Shown piece after piece: positions 27,721 to 34,689 of a DNA stretch of 64,000 bases (its first letter is position 1; each line of letters starts with the position of its first letter). The notes under the pieces were generated by a model. It did not search any database and was not told the DNA's origin. It saw only the letters and a list, made by a program, of their open reading frames with translations. Made by a program: the position numbers and the translations under genes. The stretch is from Pseudomonas entomophila (GTDB lineage Bacteria; Pseudomonadota; Gammaproteobacteria; Pseudomonadales; Pseudomonadaceae), in the NCBI RefSeq assembly GCF_029193575.1, contig NZ_JARGCS010000047.1:186001-250000 (forward strand). The letters are read 5' to 3'.

Positions 27721-27969
27721 TTGCCCGCCGCTCTTTGGTTTATTCACAACCGGCCCTGGCAGTCCGTGCAAAGCGAACTAGGCTGAGCAAACCCGAAACG
27801 GAAGTCATCAATATGCCAGCATTCGCGCAAGGCCGCGCAGTCGATCCTTTGGCGTGCTTCGTGCCCGCGCCTTCCCTCTCGTGTACCCCCGGTATCCCCT
27901 TCGCGCCCTCGGCCTGTATCGCCGAGCGGTCGAGCCTTGTTGTCCAACCCGACGTATCAAGGAGTAGCC
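27721..27969 (+). promoter_or_regulatory. Upstream region of the accessory amide-hydrolase operon
   Basis: This 249-bp stretch must hold the operon promoter; I see no strong -35/-10 pair. It contains a near DnaA box TTATTCACA (27740-27748) and a possible small frame (27814-27998, listed separately). The first gene is preceded by CAAGGAGTAGCC, a good ribosome binding site 7 nt from ATG 27970. Confidence 0.4.
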
Positions 27970-27998
27970 ATGTGCACCATAGGAGCCGTTTTCAGTGA
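27814..27998 (+). CDS. Possible 61-residue Cys/Pro/Ser-rich small protein
   Basis: ATG 27814, with GGAAG 9 nt upstream, opens a 61-codon frame: MPAFAQGRAVDPLACFVPAP, then SLSCTPGIPFAPSACIAERS and so on to RSRFQ, ending 29 nt inside the next gene. Three Cys sit in a short Pro/Ser-rich stretch. It resembles no family I know and could be a chance frame in GC-rich DNA. Its place directly before an operon of amide hydrolases makes a peptide-substrate role imaginable, but this is speculation. Confidence 0.2.
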
Positions 27999-28785
27999 GG
28001 GTCGCCTCAACACCTTCAAGCAGTGCGACCTGATTCCGATCACCCACTTCAACGAACCCGACGTGCGGGCCGGCCGCAACGGTGTCGGCAGCTACGTGGC
28101 GATGACGCGCCAGGGCGGGAGGGTCTGGGCAGGGTACAACGACCAAGGCGTCTCGTTCGTCGCCGCCGATGCCTACACCACCACGGCGGCCAATTACTAC
28201 GCCACCGACGACCAAGTGAACGCGCTGTTCACCGCCTACGAAGACAGCATCAGCAGCTACCGCACCGCGCCCGAGGCTGCCGAAAGCCTGGCCAACTTCT
28301 ACCGGACCATGGGGGGTAATACGCCCTTCCCCGCGCCGGACATTTCCTTGATCACCGGCTGGGCGGATGCGCAGCGCACGCGCCAGGTGGCGATCTTCAT
28401 CGAGTACATGCCCACCCCGTTCAACCAGTCGCCGGTACGGCAGATCGTGCGCAGTGATGGCTTCTTCGTATCGACCAACAACTTTCGCCTGCAACCCAAC
28501 GCGGTGGACTACCCGGCCAACCACAGCACCTACCTGCGCTTGGACCGGGCCGAAAAGATCCTGCAGAACGACCCGACCCTGCGTGGCGTCAAGACACTGC
28601 TCAGCGACCAGTACTACGGCCGCACCGAGTTGTCGATTTGCCGCGAGACCGACTACCCCGGCGTCGAATTCCAGACACAGGCCACTGCGCTGTTCACCGC
28701 CAGCCGTGATGAGCTGATGTGCGAATACCAGATCAACGGCAACCCCGCCAATAACCCGCTGCGCATCTTTGGAGCCCGGCCATGA
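27970..28785 (+). CDS. Putative Ntn-type linear amide hydrolase (N-terminal Cys)
   Basis: 271 residues beginning MCTIGAVFSEGRLNTFKQCD. A Cys at position 2, with a basic residue and Asp close behind (Lys17, Asp20), followed by a GxN and a YNDQGVSFVAAD stretch, resembles the penicillin V acylase / acyl-CoA:isopenicillin-N acyltransferase group of Ntn hydrolases, where Met removal exposes the nucleophile. These enzymes cut or form linear amide bonds. Lys replaces the Arg usual at this point in that group. No signal peptide is seen, so it is probably cytosolic. Start ATG 27970 has AAGGAG at the right distance. It overlaps the next gene by 4 nt (ATGA), so it leads a tight operon. The substrate is unknown. 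Confidence 0.6.
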   Translation: MCTIGAVFSEGRLNTFKQCDLIPITHFNEPDVRAGRNGVGSYVAMTRQGGRVWAGYNDQGVSFVAADAYTTTAANYYATDDQVNALFTAYEDSISSYRTAPEAAESLANFYRTMGGNTPFPAPDISLITGWADAQRTRQVAIFIEYMPTPFNQSPVRQIVRSDGFFVSTNNFRLQPNAVDYPANHSTYLRLDRAEKILQNDPTLRGVKTLLSDQYYGRTELSICRETDYPGVEFQTQATALFTASRDELMCEYQINGNPANNPLRIFGARP

Positions 28786-29666
28786 AAGTCGACGTCGCCT
28801 TCGTCCTGAATGACAACGCCCCCGTGGACCCTCCCGCGCAGGGTTTCGAATATGTCGACCAGGGTAATTACCAGAGCTTCGAGCTGGTCGCGGGTCGGCC
28901 GCTCACCTGCTACTCCGACAGCGCCACCTCGTGCATCATCACCGTCGTGGTGGCCAGCCACGGCGATCGCACCACGGCGACTATCGCCCACTTGGACAGC
29001 CCAAGCTGCATCAGTGCGTTCTTCACCATCGTCGCTGCGCAGCTGGCCGACAACTACCGCATCTACGCCCAGGGTGCCAACCCGGCGGACAACGACACCT
29101 CGAAAGAGAATGCCGAGCAGTTGCGTGTGTGTGTCGACCAGCTGGGCAGCAAGGTGATCGAGGCCAAGTTGTCGCTGCTTCAAGGAGACCCTAACCAGCA
29201 AAACCGTGGCGTTTTCGGGCTGAAATTCGACGGCGCTGGCAAGGCGGTCGCCAGCAACCAGCCCTATACCTTGCAGCTGTTCCAGCGCGACCCCACCTGC
29301 GGTGGCCAGACCGTGTACTGCATCATGCGTCGCCAGGAGCACCCGCCCCGTCAGATCCGCGATGCCGGCCTGCCCTTCACCCACCAGGAACTGGTGGAAC
29401 TGGCCTCCATCGCCCTCCAGTTCCGCAAGACCCCCAGCGACCCGTCTACCGCCTTCACCAACATCGTCAACCTGCAAAGCGACGAGATCCGCCAGAACTG
29501 GTCGACCACCCCGGCCTACGAAGCGCCGTGGTTCTCCGATCAGCTCAAGCTGGGCGCAGCCTTCGCCATCGCCATGGCGCCGGTGGTCAGCCTCAGCGAA
29601 CTGCACCTGCGCAAGTCCACCCCGCCGTCCTTCGCGCGCCTGCGCAAGGTCTTGCTGAACCACTGA
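28782..29666 (+). CDS. NTAN1-like protein N-terminal asparagine amidohydrolase candidate
   Basis: 294 residues. Residues 42-73 read TCYSDSATSCIITVVVASHG then DRTTATIAHLDS, closely resembling the active-site region of eukaryotic NTAN1 (ATTCHIVVLRHTG and LTHCDG). By that match Cys51 would be the nucleophile and His70 a catalytic partner. NTAN1 converts N-terminal Asn of proteins to Asp, making an N-degron; CheD-type deamidases share the fold idea. A homologue in a bacterial operon is unusual. The rest (two further Cys, C167-region TCGGQTVYCIMRR) is unassigned. No signal peptide or membrane segment. Translationally coupled to the preceding gene. Function as a deamidase is inference. Confidence 0.55.
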   Translation: MKVDVAFVLNDNAPVDPPAQGFEYVDQGNYQSFELVAGRPLTCYSDSATSCIITVVVASHGDRTTATIAHLDSPSCISAFFTIVAAQLADNYRIYAQGANPADNDTSKENAEQLRVCVDQLGSKVIEAKLSLLQGDPNQQNRGVFGLKFDGAGKAVASNQPYTLQLFQRDPTCGGQTVYCIMRRQEHPPRQIRDAGLPFTHQELVELASIALQFRKTPSDPSTAFTNIVNLQSDEIRQNWSTTPAYEAPWFSDQLKLGAAFAIAMAPVVSLSELHLRKSTPPSFARLRKVLLNH

Positions 29667-29688
29667 GCCGAGCAGAGGAAGCACGCTC

Positions 29689-31272
29689 ATGAAAATCGCA
29701 GTCATCAATACCGGTGGCACCATCAGCTGCGTCGGCAACCCGCTGGCGCCCATGACCGCCGCGCAGTTCGCCAGCGCCAGCCAGCAGTTGATCGACCCGA
29801 TCCTGCGCCAGCAATTCAGCGACCTGCAGGTGGACTACCTGACCTCGGTGACGTTCCCCGAGTCGAGTACCCAGACTCTCGACAGCACCAATTTGCAGCC
29901 CAGCGATTGGTGCATCATGGCCAAGGGTATCCTCGACAACTACGCCGCCTATGACGGCTTCGTCGTGCTGCACGGCACCGACAGCATGGACTTCACCGGC
30001 ACTGCGCTGGCGTTCCTGCTCAACAGTTTCGACAGCCAGGGCGTGGGCACGGCGCTGTTGAGCAAACCCGTGATCATCACTGGCTCGCAAGTGCCGCTGT
30101 ACTACCAGGCGAGTGCCGGCGCCAGCCTGACCTTGAACTTCAACACCGACGCCTTCCAGAACGTCTGCGGCGCAGTGGCGCTGGCGCAGAGTGGCCTCCC
30201 GGAAGTCGGCGTGTATTTCCAGAACCACCTGTACCGCGGCAACCGGGCGGTGAAGACCAACGCCAGCGAGTTCGACGCCTTCCATTCACCGAACTACCCG
30301 ACCCTGGCCGAGTATGGCGTGGAGCTGACGCTGCACAACGCCAACTGGCTGCCGGGCCCGGTGCACGCCAGCGTCAGCCTCGATGACGCCTCGGTGCTGG
30401 CGGCGCAGCAGGCGGCACTGGCGGCGATCGACAATTACCCGGTCATGCAGCTCAACGCCTTCCCGGCGTTCTACAGCCAGAGCCCGGCGAAGTCGTTCAT
30501 GGCCGACCTGATCAACGCGGTGGTCGCCGCAGGCGCCACGGGGATCATCCTGGAGTCCTACGGTGAGGGTAACTTCCCCTCCGGTAACCCTGACACGCCG
30601 ACCCAGGGTGCGATCTACCAGGCCCTGGACCTGGCCAACGAGCAGGGCGTGAACATCGTCGACTGCACCCAGGTGATCGCCGGCACGGTGAACAACAGCG
30701 CCTACGCGGCCGGTGCCTGGCTGCCGCAGGTCGGCGCCCTGGCACCGGCCGACATGACGCCGATGGCCGCACTGGCCAAACTGATGATCCTCATGGCCTC
30801 GGCCAACTACCGCGGTTGGACCCGTAGCCAAGTGCAGGAGCTGTTCCAGACCAACCTGGCCGGCGAGATGCTCAGCGTCAACCTACTCGACAGTCGGGCC
30901 AATGCCACCCTGCTGCCGGGCCAGTCGATCGCGGCCCTGGATGGCAGTGCCCAGTTGTTGAATGACCCTGAGCGTGGCCCCGTGCTGAGCGGCGCGGGTA
31001 CCACCACCGCGCTCTGGCAACTGCCCTCCCCACCCAGCGCCAGCGCGCTGCCCGGTAGGCTGGTCATGCAGGACGACGGCAACCTGGTGTTCTACGGGCG
31101 TGATAACCAGGCGCTGTGGGCCAGCAACACCGGCAATCCTGCGGGGGCCTCTTCACGGCTGGTGCTCACCGGCCGCTATGTCGCCGCCACTCCGGCGGCC
31201 AGTACCTTGAAGTTGCAAGTGCTGAACTACTCGGCGAACACCATCGCCGTGACGTTGTACCCGGCAGTCTGA
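29689..31272 (+). CDS. Type I-like L-asparaginase fused to a bulb-lectin (QxDxNxVxY) domain
   Basis: 527 residues. The first ~390 form an asparaginase: NTGGTIS with Thr8 as likely nucleophile, VVLHGTDSMDFTG (Thr97, Asp98), KPVIITGSQVP, and LYRGNRAVKTNASEFDAFHS with Lys189. The last two stretches resemble cytosolic type I (AnsA) enzymes. The C-terminal ~125 residues carry QDDGNLVFY (461-469), an exact mannose-lectin motif, followed by ALWASNT, as in bulb-type lectins and lectin-like bacteriocins. The SAG at 142-144, where AnsA has SDG, may alter substrate use. No signal peptide is visible. AnsA is normally about 340 residues without a lectin, so this is a fusion. It is third in the operon, 22 nt after the NTAN1-like gene, with GAGGAAG as ribosome binding site. 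Confidence 0.85.
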   Translation: MKIAVINTGGTISCVGNPLAPMTAAQFASASQQLIDPILRQQFSDLQVDYLTSVTFPESSTQTLDSTNLQPSDWCIMAKGILDNYAAYDGFVVLHGTDSMDFTGTALAFLLNSFDSQGVGTALLSKPVIITGSQVPLYYQASAGASLTLNFNTDAFQNVCGAVALAQSGLPEVGVYFQNHLYRGNRAVKTNASEFDAFHSPNYPTLAEYGVELTLHNANWLPGPVHASVSLDDASVLAAQQAALAAIDNYPVMQLNAFPAFYSQSPAKSFMADLINAVVAAGATGIILESYGEGNFPSGNPDTPTQGAIYQALDLANEQGVNIVDCTQVIAGTVNNSAYAAGAWLPQVGALAPADMTPMAALAKLMILMASANYRGWTRSQVQELFQTNLAGEMLSVNLLDSRANATLLPGQSIAALDGSAQLLNDPERGPVLSGAGTTTALWQLPSPPSASALPGRLVMQDDGNLVFYGRDNQALWASNTGNPAGASSRLVLTGRYVAATPAASTLKLQVLNYSANTIAVTLYPAV

Positions 31273-31302
31273 CGCAATCACACCTTACGAGAGGATCGAG
31301 CG

Positions 31303-32121
31303 ATGTCTGTATTCACACGGCAATTCAAGCTCAGTGGCAGGGTAGCCGCCCTGGACCAGTTCCATCAGATCATCACCGATGCGGCGCTGCTGGCCGCACC
31401 CGATGAGCATTACATTGCGCCGACGGTGGTGAAGGTGAACATCGTTTACCCGCAGGCCCAGACCATCGGTGTGCCGCAATACTCGCCAACCGTGGTGGGC
31501 GAGCCGGCTGGGCGCTACGACCCGGCCGGCGATTGCCATGGCAACTTCATGTCGTACAAGTTCCAGCCCAACAACAACTGCTACGCCTATGGCTGCAACA
31601 TCACCCCGAACACCTTCCCGCAACCCGGCCGGCAAAGTGGTTATCTGCTGACGGCGGCCGACTTCAAGAAGTCCGTTGCGGATCTCGGTGCCCTGGTCAG
31701 CAGCTATGCGGTGAAAGATGGCCTGGTGCTGGCTGGGCGTAACCTCGATGAGCTGATGAAGTTCAAGTCGAGCAAGCAAGGGACCAACCCCGGCGTCGGT
31801 GTAGGAGGTGGTGCCGGTTACTTGGCCGGGCACTTCGTGGCATTGATGGTTTCACCGGCGGGCGACGCGAACTGGCCGGGCGACTACCACTGGGCCCGCT
31901 GCGACAATTCGTCGGGCGCCTGTGATTCGTGGTCGCAGAAGGATGGCTCGGACCAAGTCACCAACTTCGACTTCGCCGGCAACGCGATCAAGAACCCGGC
32001 AACGGCGAACTGGACCGTCAACCAAGGCCCTGTCTCCAGCACCGACAAGCGTGAACTGGTGGCCAACTATGAGTTCTACTGTTTCATGTTCGTACCCGAG
32101 AAGGGCGTGAACATCATCTGA
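31303..32121 (+). CDS. Unrecognised protein with a Cys/His hydrolase-like motif pattern
   Basis: 272 residues, fourth in the operon and 30 nt after the asparaginase-lectin gene (GAGAGGATCG ahead of ATG). Residues 88-109 read QPNNNCYAYGCNITPNTFPQ plus PG, then GHFVALMVSP (His177), DYHWARCD (His196) and WSQKDGSDQVTNFDFAGNAI. The pattern of one Cys in NCYAY, then His in a hydrophobic strand, resembles papain-like or CHAP-like peptidases and amidases, but I cannot name the family. A Gly-rich segment GVGVGGGAGYLAG (163-175) precedes the first His. No signal peptide. It could be an effector, a peptidase or an amidase; function is unassigned. Confidence 0.65.
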   Translation: MSVFTRQFKLSGRVAALDQFHQIITDAALLAAPDEHYIAPTVVKVNIVYPQAQTIGVPQYSPTVVGEPAGRYDPAGDCHGNFMSYKFQPNNNCYAYGCNITPNTFPQPGRQSGYLLTAADFKKSVADLGALVSSYAVKDGLVLAGRNLDELMKFKSSKQGTNPGVGVGGGAGYLAGHFVALMVSPAGDANWPGDYHWARCDNSSGACDSWSQKDGSDQVTNFDFAGNAIKNPATANWTVNQGPVSSTDKRELVANYEFYCFMFVPEKGVNII

Positions 32122-32129
32122 TGGTGTGT

Positions 32130-32161
32130 GGCGTTGGGCACCCTGACAGGTGTCCAACGCC
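32130..32161 (+). terminator. Hairpin after the accessory operon
   Basis: GGCGTTGGGCACC pairs with GGTGTCCAACGCC (13 bp, one G-T) around CTGACA. There is no T-run, so it may be a weak terminator or a processing stem. It is 9 nt past the operon's last stop. Confidence 0.5.
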
Positions 32162-32166
32162 AAGCA

Positions 32167-32182
32167 CGTTCCACGTGGAACA
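32167..32182. promoter_or_regulatory. parS-like site between the accessory operon and fisR
   Basis: CGTTCCACGTGGAACA matches the parS consensus at 15 of 16 bases. It is intergenic, 5 nt from the fisR-like stop codon and 20 kb from parAB. Confidence 0.75.
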
Positions 32183-32186
32183 GTGC

Positions 32187-33476
32187 TCAGAGATCGAGCC
32201 TTTTCAGACGGCGGTACAGGGTTCGCTCACTCATCCCCAATTGCTCTGCCAGTTCCCGGCGCGAACCTTTGAAGTTGTCCAGCGCCTGCACCAGCGCTTT
32301 CAACTCGTTGAGGTCGCGCCCGCGTGGGGCTGCACCCGGTACGCTGTCATCCAGCAGGTGCTCGCTGCGGATGACACCATCATCGGCGAACAGCCACGCC
32401 CGTTCGAGCATATTGCGCAGCTCGCGGATGTTTCCAGGAAACGGATGCAGGCTGAGGCGCTCAAGTGCCTGCGGCGCTATTCGCGGCGACTGTTTGCCGG
32501 CGATGCGTTGCAGCAGGCTTTCGACCAACAGCGGCAAATCCTCCACCCGCTCGCGCAGGGCCGGTAGGCGAATGGGGAAACCGCTGATGCGGTAGTACAG
32601 GTCTTCCCGGAAGGTGCCAGCGCTGACCATCGCCTTGAGTGGTTTGTGCGTTGCCGAGACCAGGCGAAAATCCGCATGCACCGTGCGCAAGCTACCCACT
32701 GGGCGAAAGCTGCCGGACTCGATCAGCCGCAGCAGCTTGACCTGCATGGCCATCGGCACTTCGCCGATTTCATCGAGAAACAAGGTGCCACCGTGGGCGG
32801 CCTCTGCCAGGCCTATCTTGCGTTGGGTGGCACCGGTGAAGGCGCCCTTCTCGTAACCGAACAGCTCGCTTTCGAACAGTGACTCGGTCAGCCCGGTGCA
32901 ATCGACCACCACCAGCGGGCCGTTGGCGCGCGGGCTGCCCAGGTGCAACGCGCGGGCGAACAGCTCCTTGCCCGTGCCGGACTCGCCCTGCAGCAACACT
33001 GGAATCTGCGCGGGTGCTGCCCGCTGCAGGCTGGCCAGTGCCGTCTTGAACGCCGGGGCACGACCCACCAACCCATGTTGCTGGGGTTGCGCCGACGCTA
33101 GCGTGACGCGGGTGAGGCGCTCGACGAACGCCACCACCTCGCCTTGCCCGTCGAAGATGGGCCGCAGTTCCACATCCACATGCTCAGGCCCGCGTGGGGT
33201 GTGGTGAATGTGCAACACCCGCTCCGGCGCCTTGCTGTCCCACGCCTTGCGCAGTGGGCAATGCTCACCCGCTTGGTCGCAAGGCACGGCGTAATGATGC
33301 GATACCCGGTGGCATTTCTGGCCCAGGGGCGCCTGCTCATTTGTGGCGAACTGTCGTCGGTAGGCGGCGTTCGCGGCGAGAATGTTGTAGTCGGTGTCCA
33401 GCACGATGCACGGTTGCACATCGTGTTCGAGGTAGGACACCAGGGCGAGGATGGCGGGTTGGGAGGGGGCGGACAT
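32187..33476 (-). CDS. fisR: FisR-like sigma54-dependent activator of sulfane-sulfur oxidation
   Basis: 429 residues from MSAPSQPAILALVSYLEHDV. An N-terminal PAS-like sensor (1-125) carries Cys55, Cys66 and Cys73 spaced 11 and 7, the spacing of the three sulfane-sulfur-sensing cysteines of characterised FisR. The AAA+ domain has GESGTGKELFARALH (Walker A), GAFTGA (sigma54 contact) and GGTLFLDEIGEVP (Walker B). A Fis-type helix-turn-helix ends the protein (RRELAEQLGMSERTLYRRLK). It is divergent from the persulfide dioxygenase operon and should activate it. The ORF is open 53 codons further upstream, but that part is low-complexity promoter sequence. Confidence 0.88.
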   Translation of the reverse strand: MSAPSQPAILALVSYLEHDVQPCIVLDTDYNILAANAAYRRQFATNEQAPLGQKCHRVSHHYAVPCDQAGEHCPLRKAWDSKAPERVLHIHHTPRGPEHVDVELRPIFDGQGEVVAFVERLTRVTLASAQPQQHGLVGRAPAFKTALASLQRAAPAQIPVLLQGESGTGKELFARALHLGSPRANGPLVVVDCTGLTESLFESELFGYEKGAFTGATQRKIGLAEAAHGGTLFLDEIGEVPMAMQVKLLRLIESGSFRPVGSLRTVHADFRLVSATHKPLKAMVSAGTFREDLYYRISGFPIRLPALRERVEDLPLLVESLLQRIAGKQSPRIAPQALERLSLHPFPGNIRELRNMLERAWLFADDGVIRSEHLLDDSVPGAAPRGRDLNELKALVQALDNFKGSRRELAEQLGMSERTLYRRLKRLDL

Positions 33477-33514
33477 GACAGCACCAGCAGGACGATGCGC
33501 CGAGCCTAGCAAGG

Positions 33515-33552
33515 ACTGCCAAACACTGCCATCGGCTGACAGCCGACTGCCA
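33515..33552. promoter_or_regulatory. Candidate upstream activator site for the FisR-like regulator
   Basis: ACTGCCA occurs at 33515-33521, 33525-33531 and 33546-33552, around a perfect palindrome CGGCTGACAGCCG (33533-33545). It lies about 80-110 bp upstream of the -24/-12 promoter, a usual distance for a sigma54 enhancer. Confidence 0.45.
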
Positions 33553-33624
33553 CGCAGGGTGACGGTAATGGCGGTGGTGGCGCCCCTGTGCCGGGCAAAC
33601 CCCCGCCCGCCGGGCGGATGATGA

Positions 33625-33641
33625 GTGGCATGCATCTTGAT
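33625..33641 (+). promoter_or_regulatory. Sigma54 (-24/-12) promoter of the persulfide oxidation operon
   Basis: GTGGCATGCATCTTGAT fits the TGGCAY-N5-TTGCW form, with GG and TG correctly spaced. It faces the dioxygenase gene, and the divergent regulator carries GAFTGA. Confidence 0.7.
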
Positions 33642-33661
33642 AAAGGCTGGTTTACTGCCTA

Positions 33662-33680
33662 CGCCTCTATTATAGAGGCG
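33662..33680 (+). other. Hairpin in the 5' leader of the persulfide dioxygenase gene
   Basis: CGCCTCTA-TTA-TAGAGGCG, a perfect 8-bp stem, sits between the sigma54 promoter and the ribosome binding site GGAG (33691). It is too early to be a terminator of a gene and may protect the mRNA 5' end or bind a regulator. Confidence 0.5.
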
Positions 33681-33700
33681 CAGCGGAACTGGAGAGAGTG

Positions 33701-34585
33701 ATGATCATCGGCAACAACCTTCACGTGGAAGCCTTGTTCGACGAGGCGACCTCGACCATCAGCTACCTGCTGATGGACCGCGGCACGCGCCACTGCGCGT
33801 TGATCGACAGCGTGCTGGACTACGACCCGAAGTCCGGGCGCACCCGTTGCGTCTCGGCGGACAAGCTCATCGCCCGTGTCGAGGCGCTGGGCGCCAAGGT
33901 GCAGTGGATTCTGGAAACCCATGTGCACGCCGACCACCTGTCGGCGGCGGCCTACCTCAAGGAGAGGCTCGGCGGACAAGTGGCCATCGGCGCCCAGATC
34001 ACCCAGGTACAGAAAGTGTTCGGCGCGCTGTTCAATGCCGAGCCGGGCTTTGCTCGCGATGGCAGTCAGTTCGACGTACTGTTCGAGGACGAAGCGGTAT
34101 TCATGATCGGCAGCTTGCGCGCGCGGGCTCTGCACACGCCTGGGCATACCCCGGCGTGCATGAGCTATGTGGTCGAGGATGGCGGCGAGACCGCGGTGTT
34201 CGTCGGCGACACCTTGTTCATGCCCGACTATGGCACGGCGCGCTGTGACTTCCCGGGCGCCGATGCGCGTACCCTGTACCGCTCGATCCGTCGCTTGCTG
34301 GCGTTCCCCGAGGCGACACGGCTGTTCATGTGCCACGACTACCTGCCGGGTGGGCGCGAGATGCGTTACGTCACCACGGTGGCCGAGCAGCGCACCAGCA
34401 ACATCCACATTCATGAAGGGGTGAGCGAGGACAAGTTCGTCGCCATGCGCGAGGCGCGTGACGCGACGCTCGACATGCCGGTGCTGATCCTGCCGTCGGT
34501 GCAGGTGAACATGCGCAGCGGGCAGTTGCCGGAGCCTGAAGAGAATGGCGTGCGTTACCTGAAGATTCCATTGAATGTGTTGTAG
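33701..34585 (+). CDS. pdo: Persulfide dioxygenase (ETHE1/Blh-type metallo-beta-lactamase fold)
   Basis: 294 residues. Metal-binding motifs THVHADHLSAAAYL, ALHTPGHTPACMSY and VFVGDTLFMPDYGTARCDFPGAD are those of persulfide dioxygenases, which oxidise glutathione persulfide to sulfite with a mononuclear iron. It is followed by SQR and a sulfite-type exporter. GGAG at 33691 fits ATG 33701 better than the GTG immediately before it. Confidence 0.92.
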   Translation: MIIGNNLHVEALFDEATSTISYLLMDRGTRHCALIDSVLDYDPKSGRTRCVSADKLIARVEALGAKVQWILETHVHADHLSAAAYLKERLGGQVAIGAQITQVQKVFGALFNAEPGFARDGSQFDVLFEDEAVFMIGSLRARALHTPGHTPACMSYVVEDGGETAVFVGDTLFMPDYGTARCDFPGADARTLYRSIRRLLAFPEATRLFMCHDYLPGGREMRYVTTVAEQRTSNIHIHEGVSEDKFVAMREARDATLDMPVLILPSVQVNMRSGQLPEPEENGVRYLKIPLNVL

Positions 34586-34590
34586 GCACC

Positions 34591-34653
34591 GGCCCTGTCG
34601 CTGGGCCAGCCCGCGCTGTCCCTGTGGGAGCGAGCTGGCCCCGCGATAGGACC
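34591..34653. repeat. Degenerate REP pair between pdo and sqr
   Basis: GGCCCTGTCGCTGGGCC and CCTGTGGGAGCGAGCTGGCCC then CGCGATAGG are two facing REP-like halves in the 104-bp gap. The gap shows no terminator T-run, so the operon may continue through it. Confidence 0.6.
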
Positions 34654-34689
34654 CTGCGCGACACCTCAAACCCAATGAAGGAAGACCCG

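Noticed and set aside
29689..31272. Periplasmic type II asparaginase
   Set aside because: No signal peptide, and the LYRGNRAVKTN and SQVPL stretches match the cytosolic type I group better.
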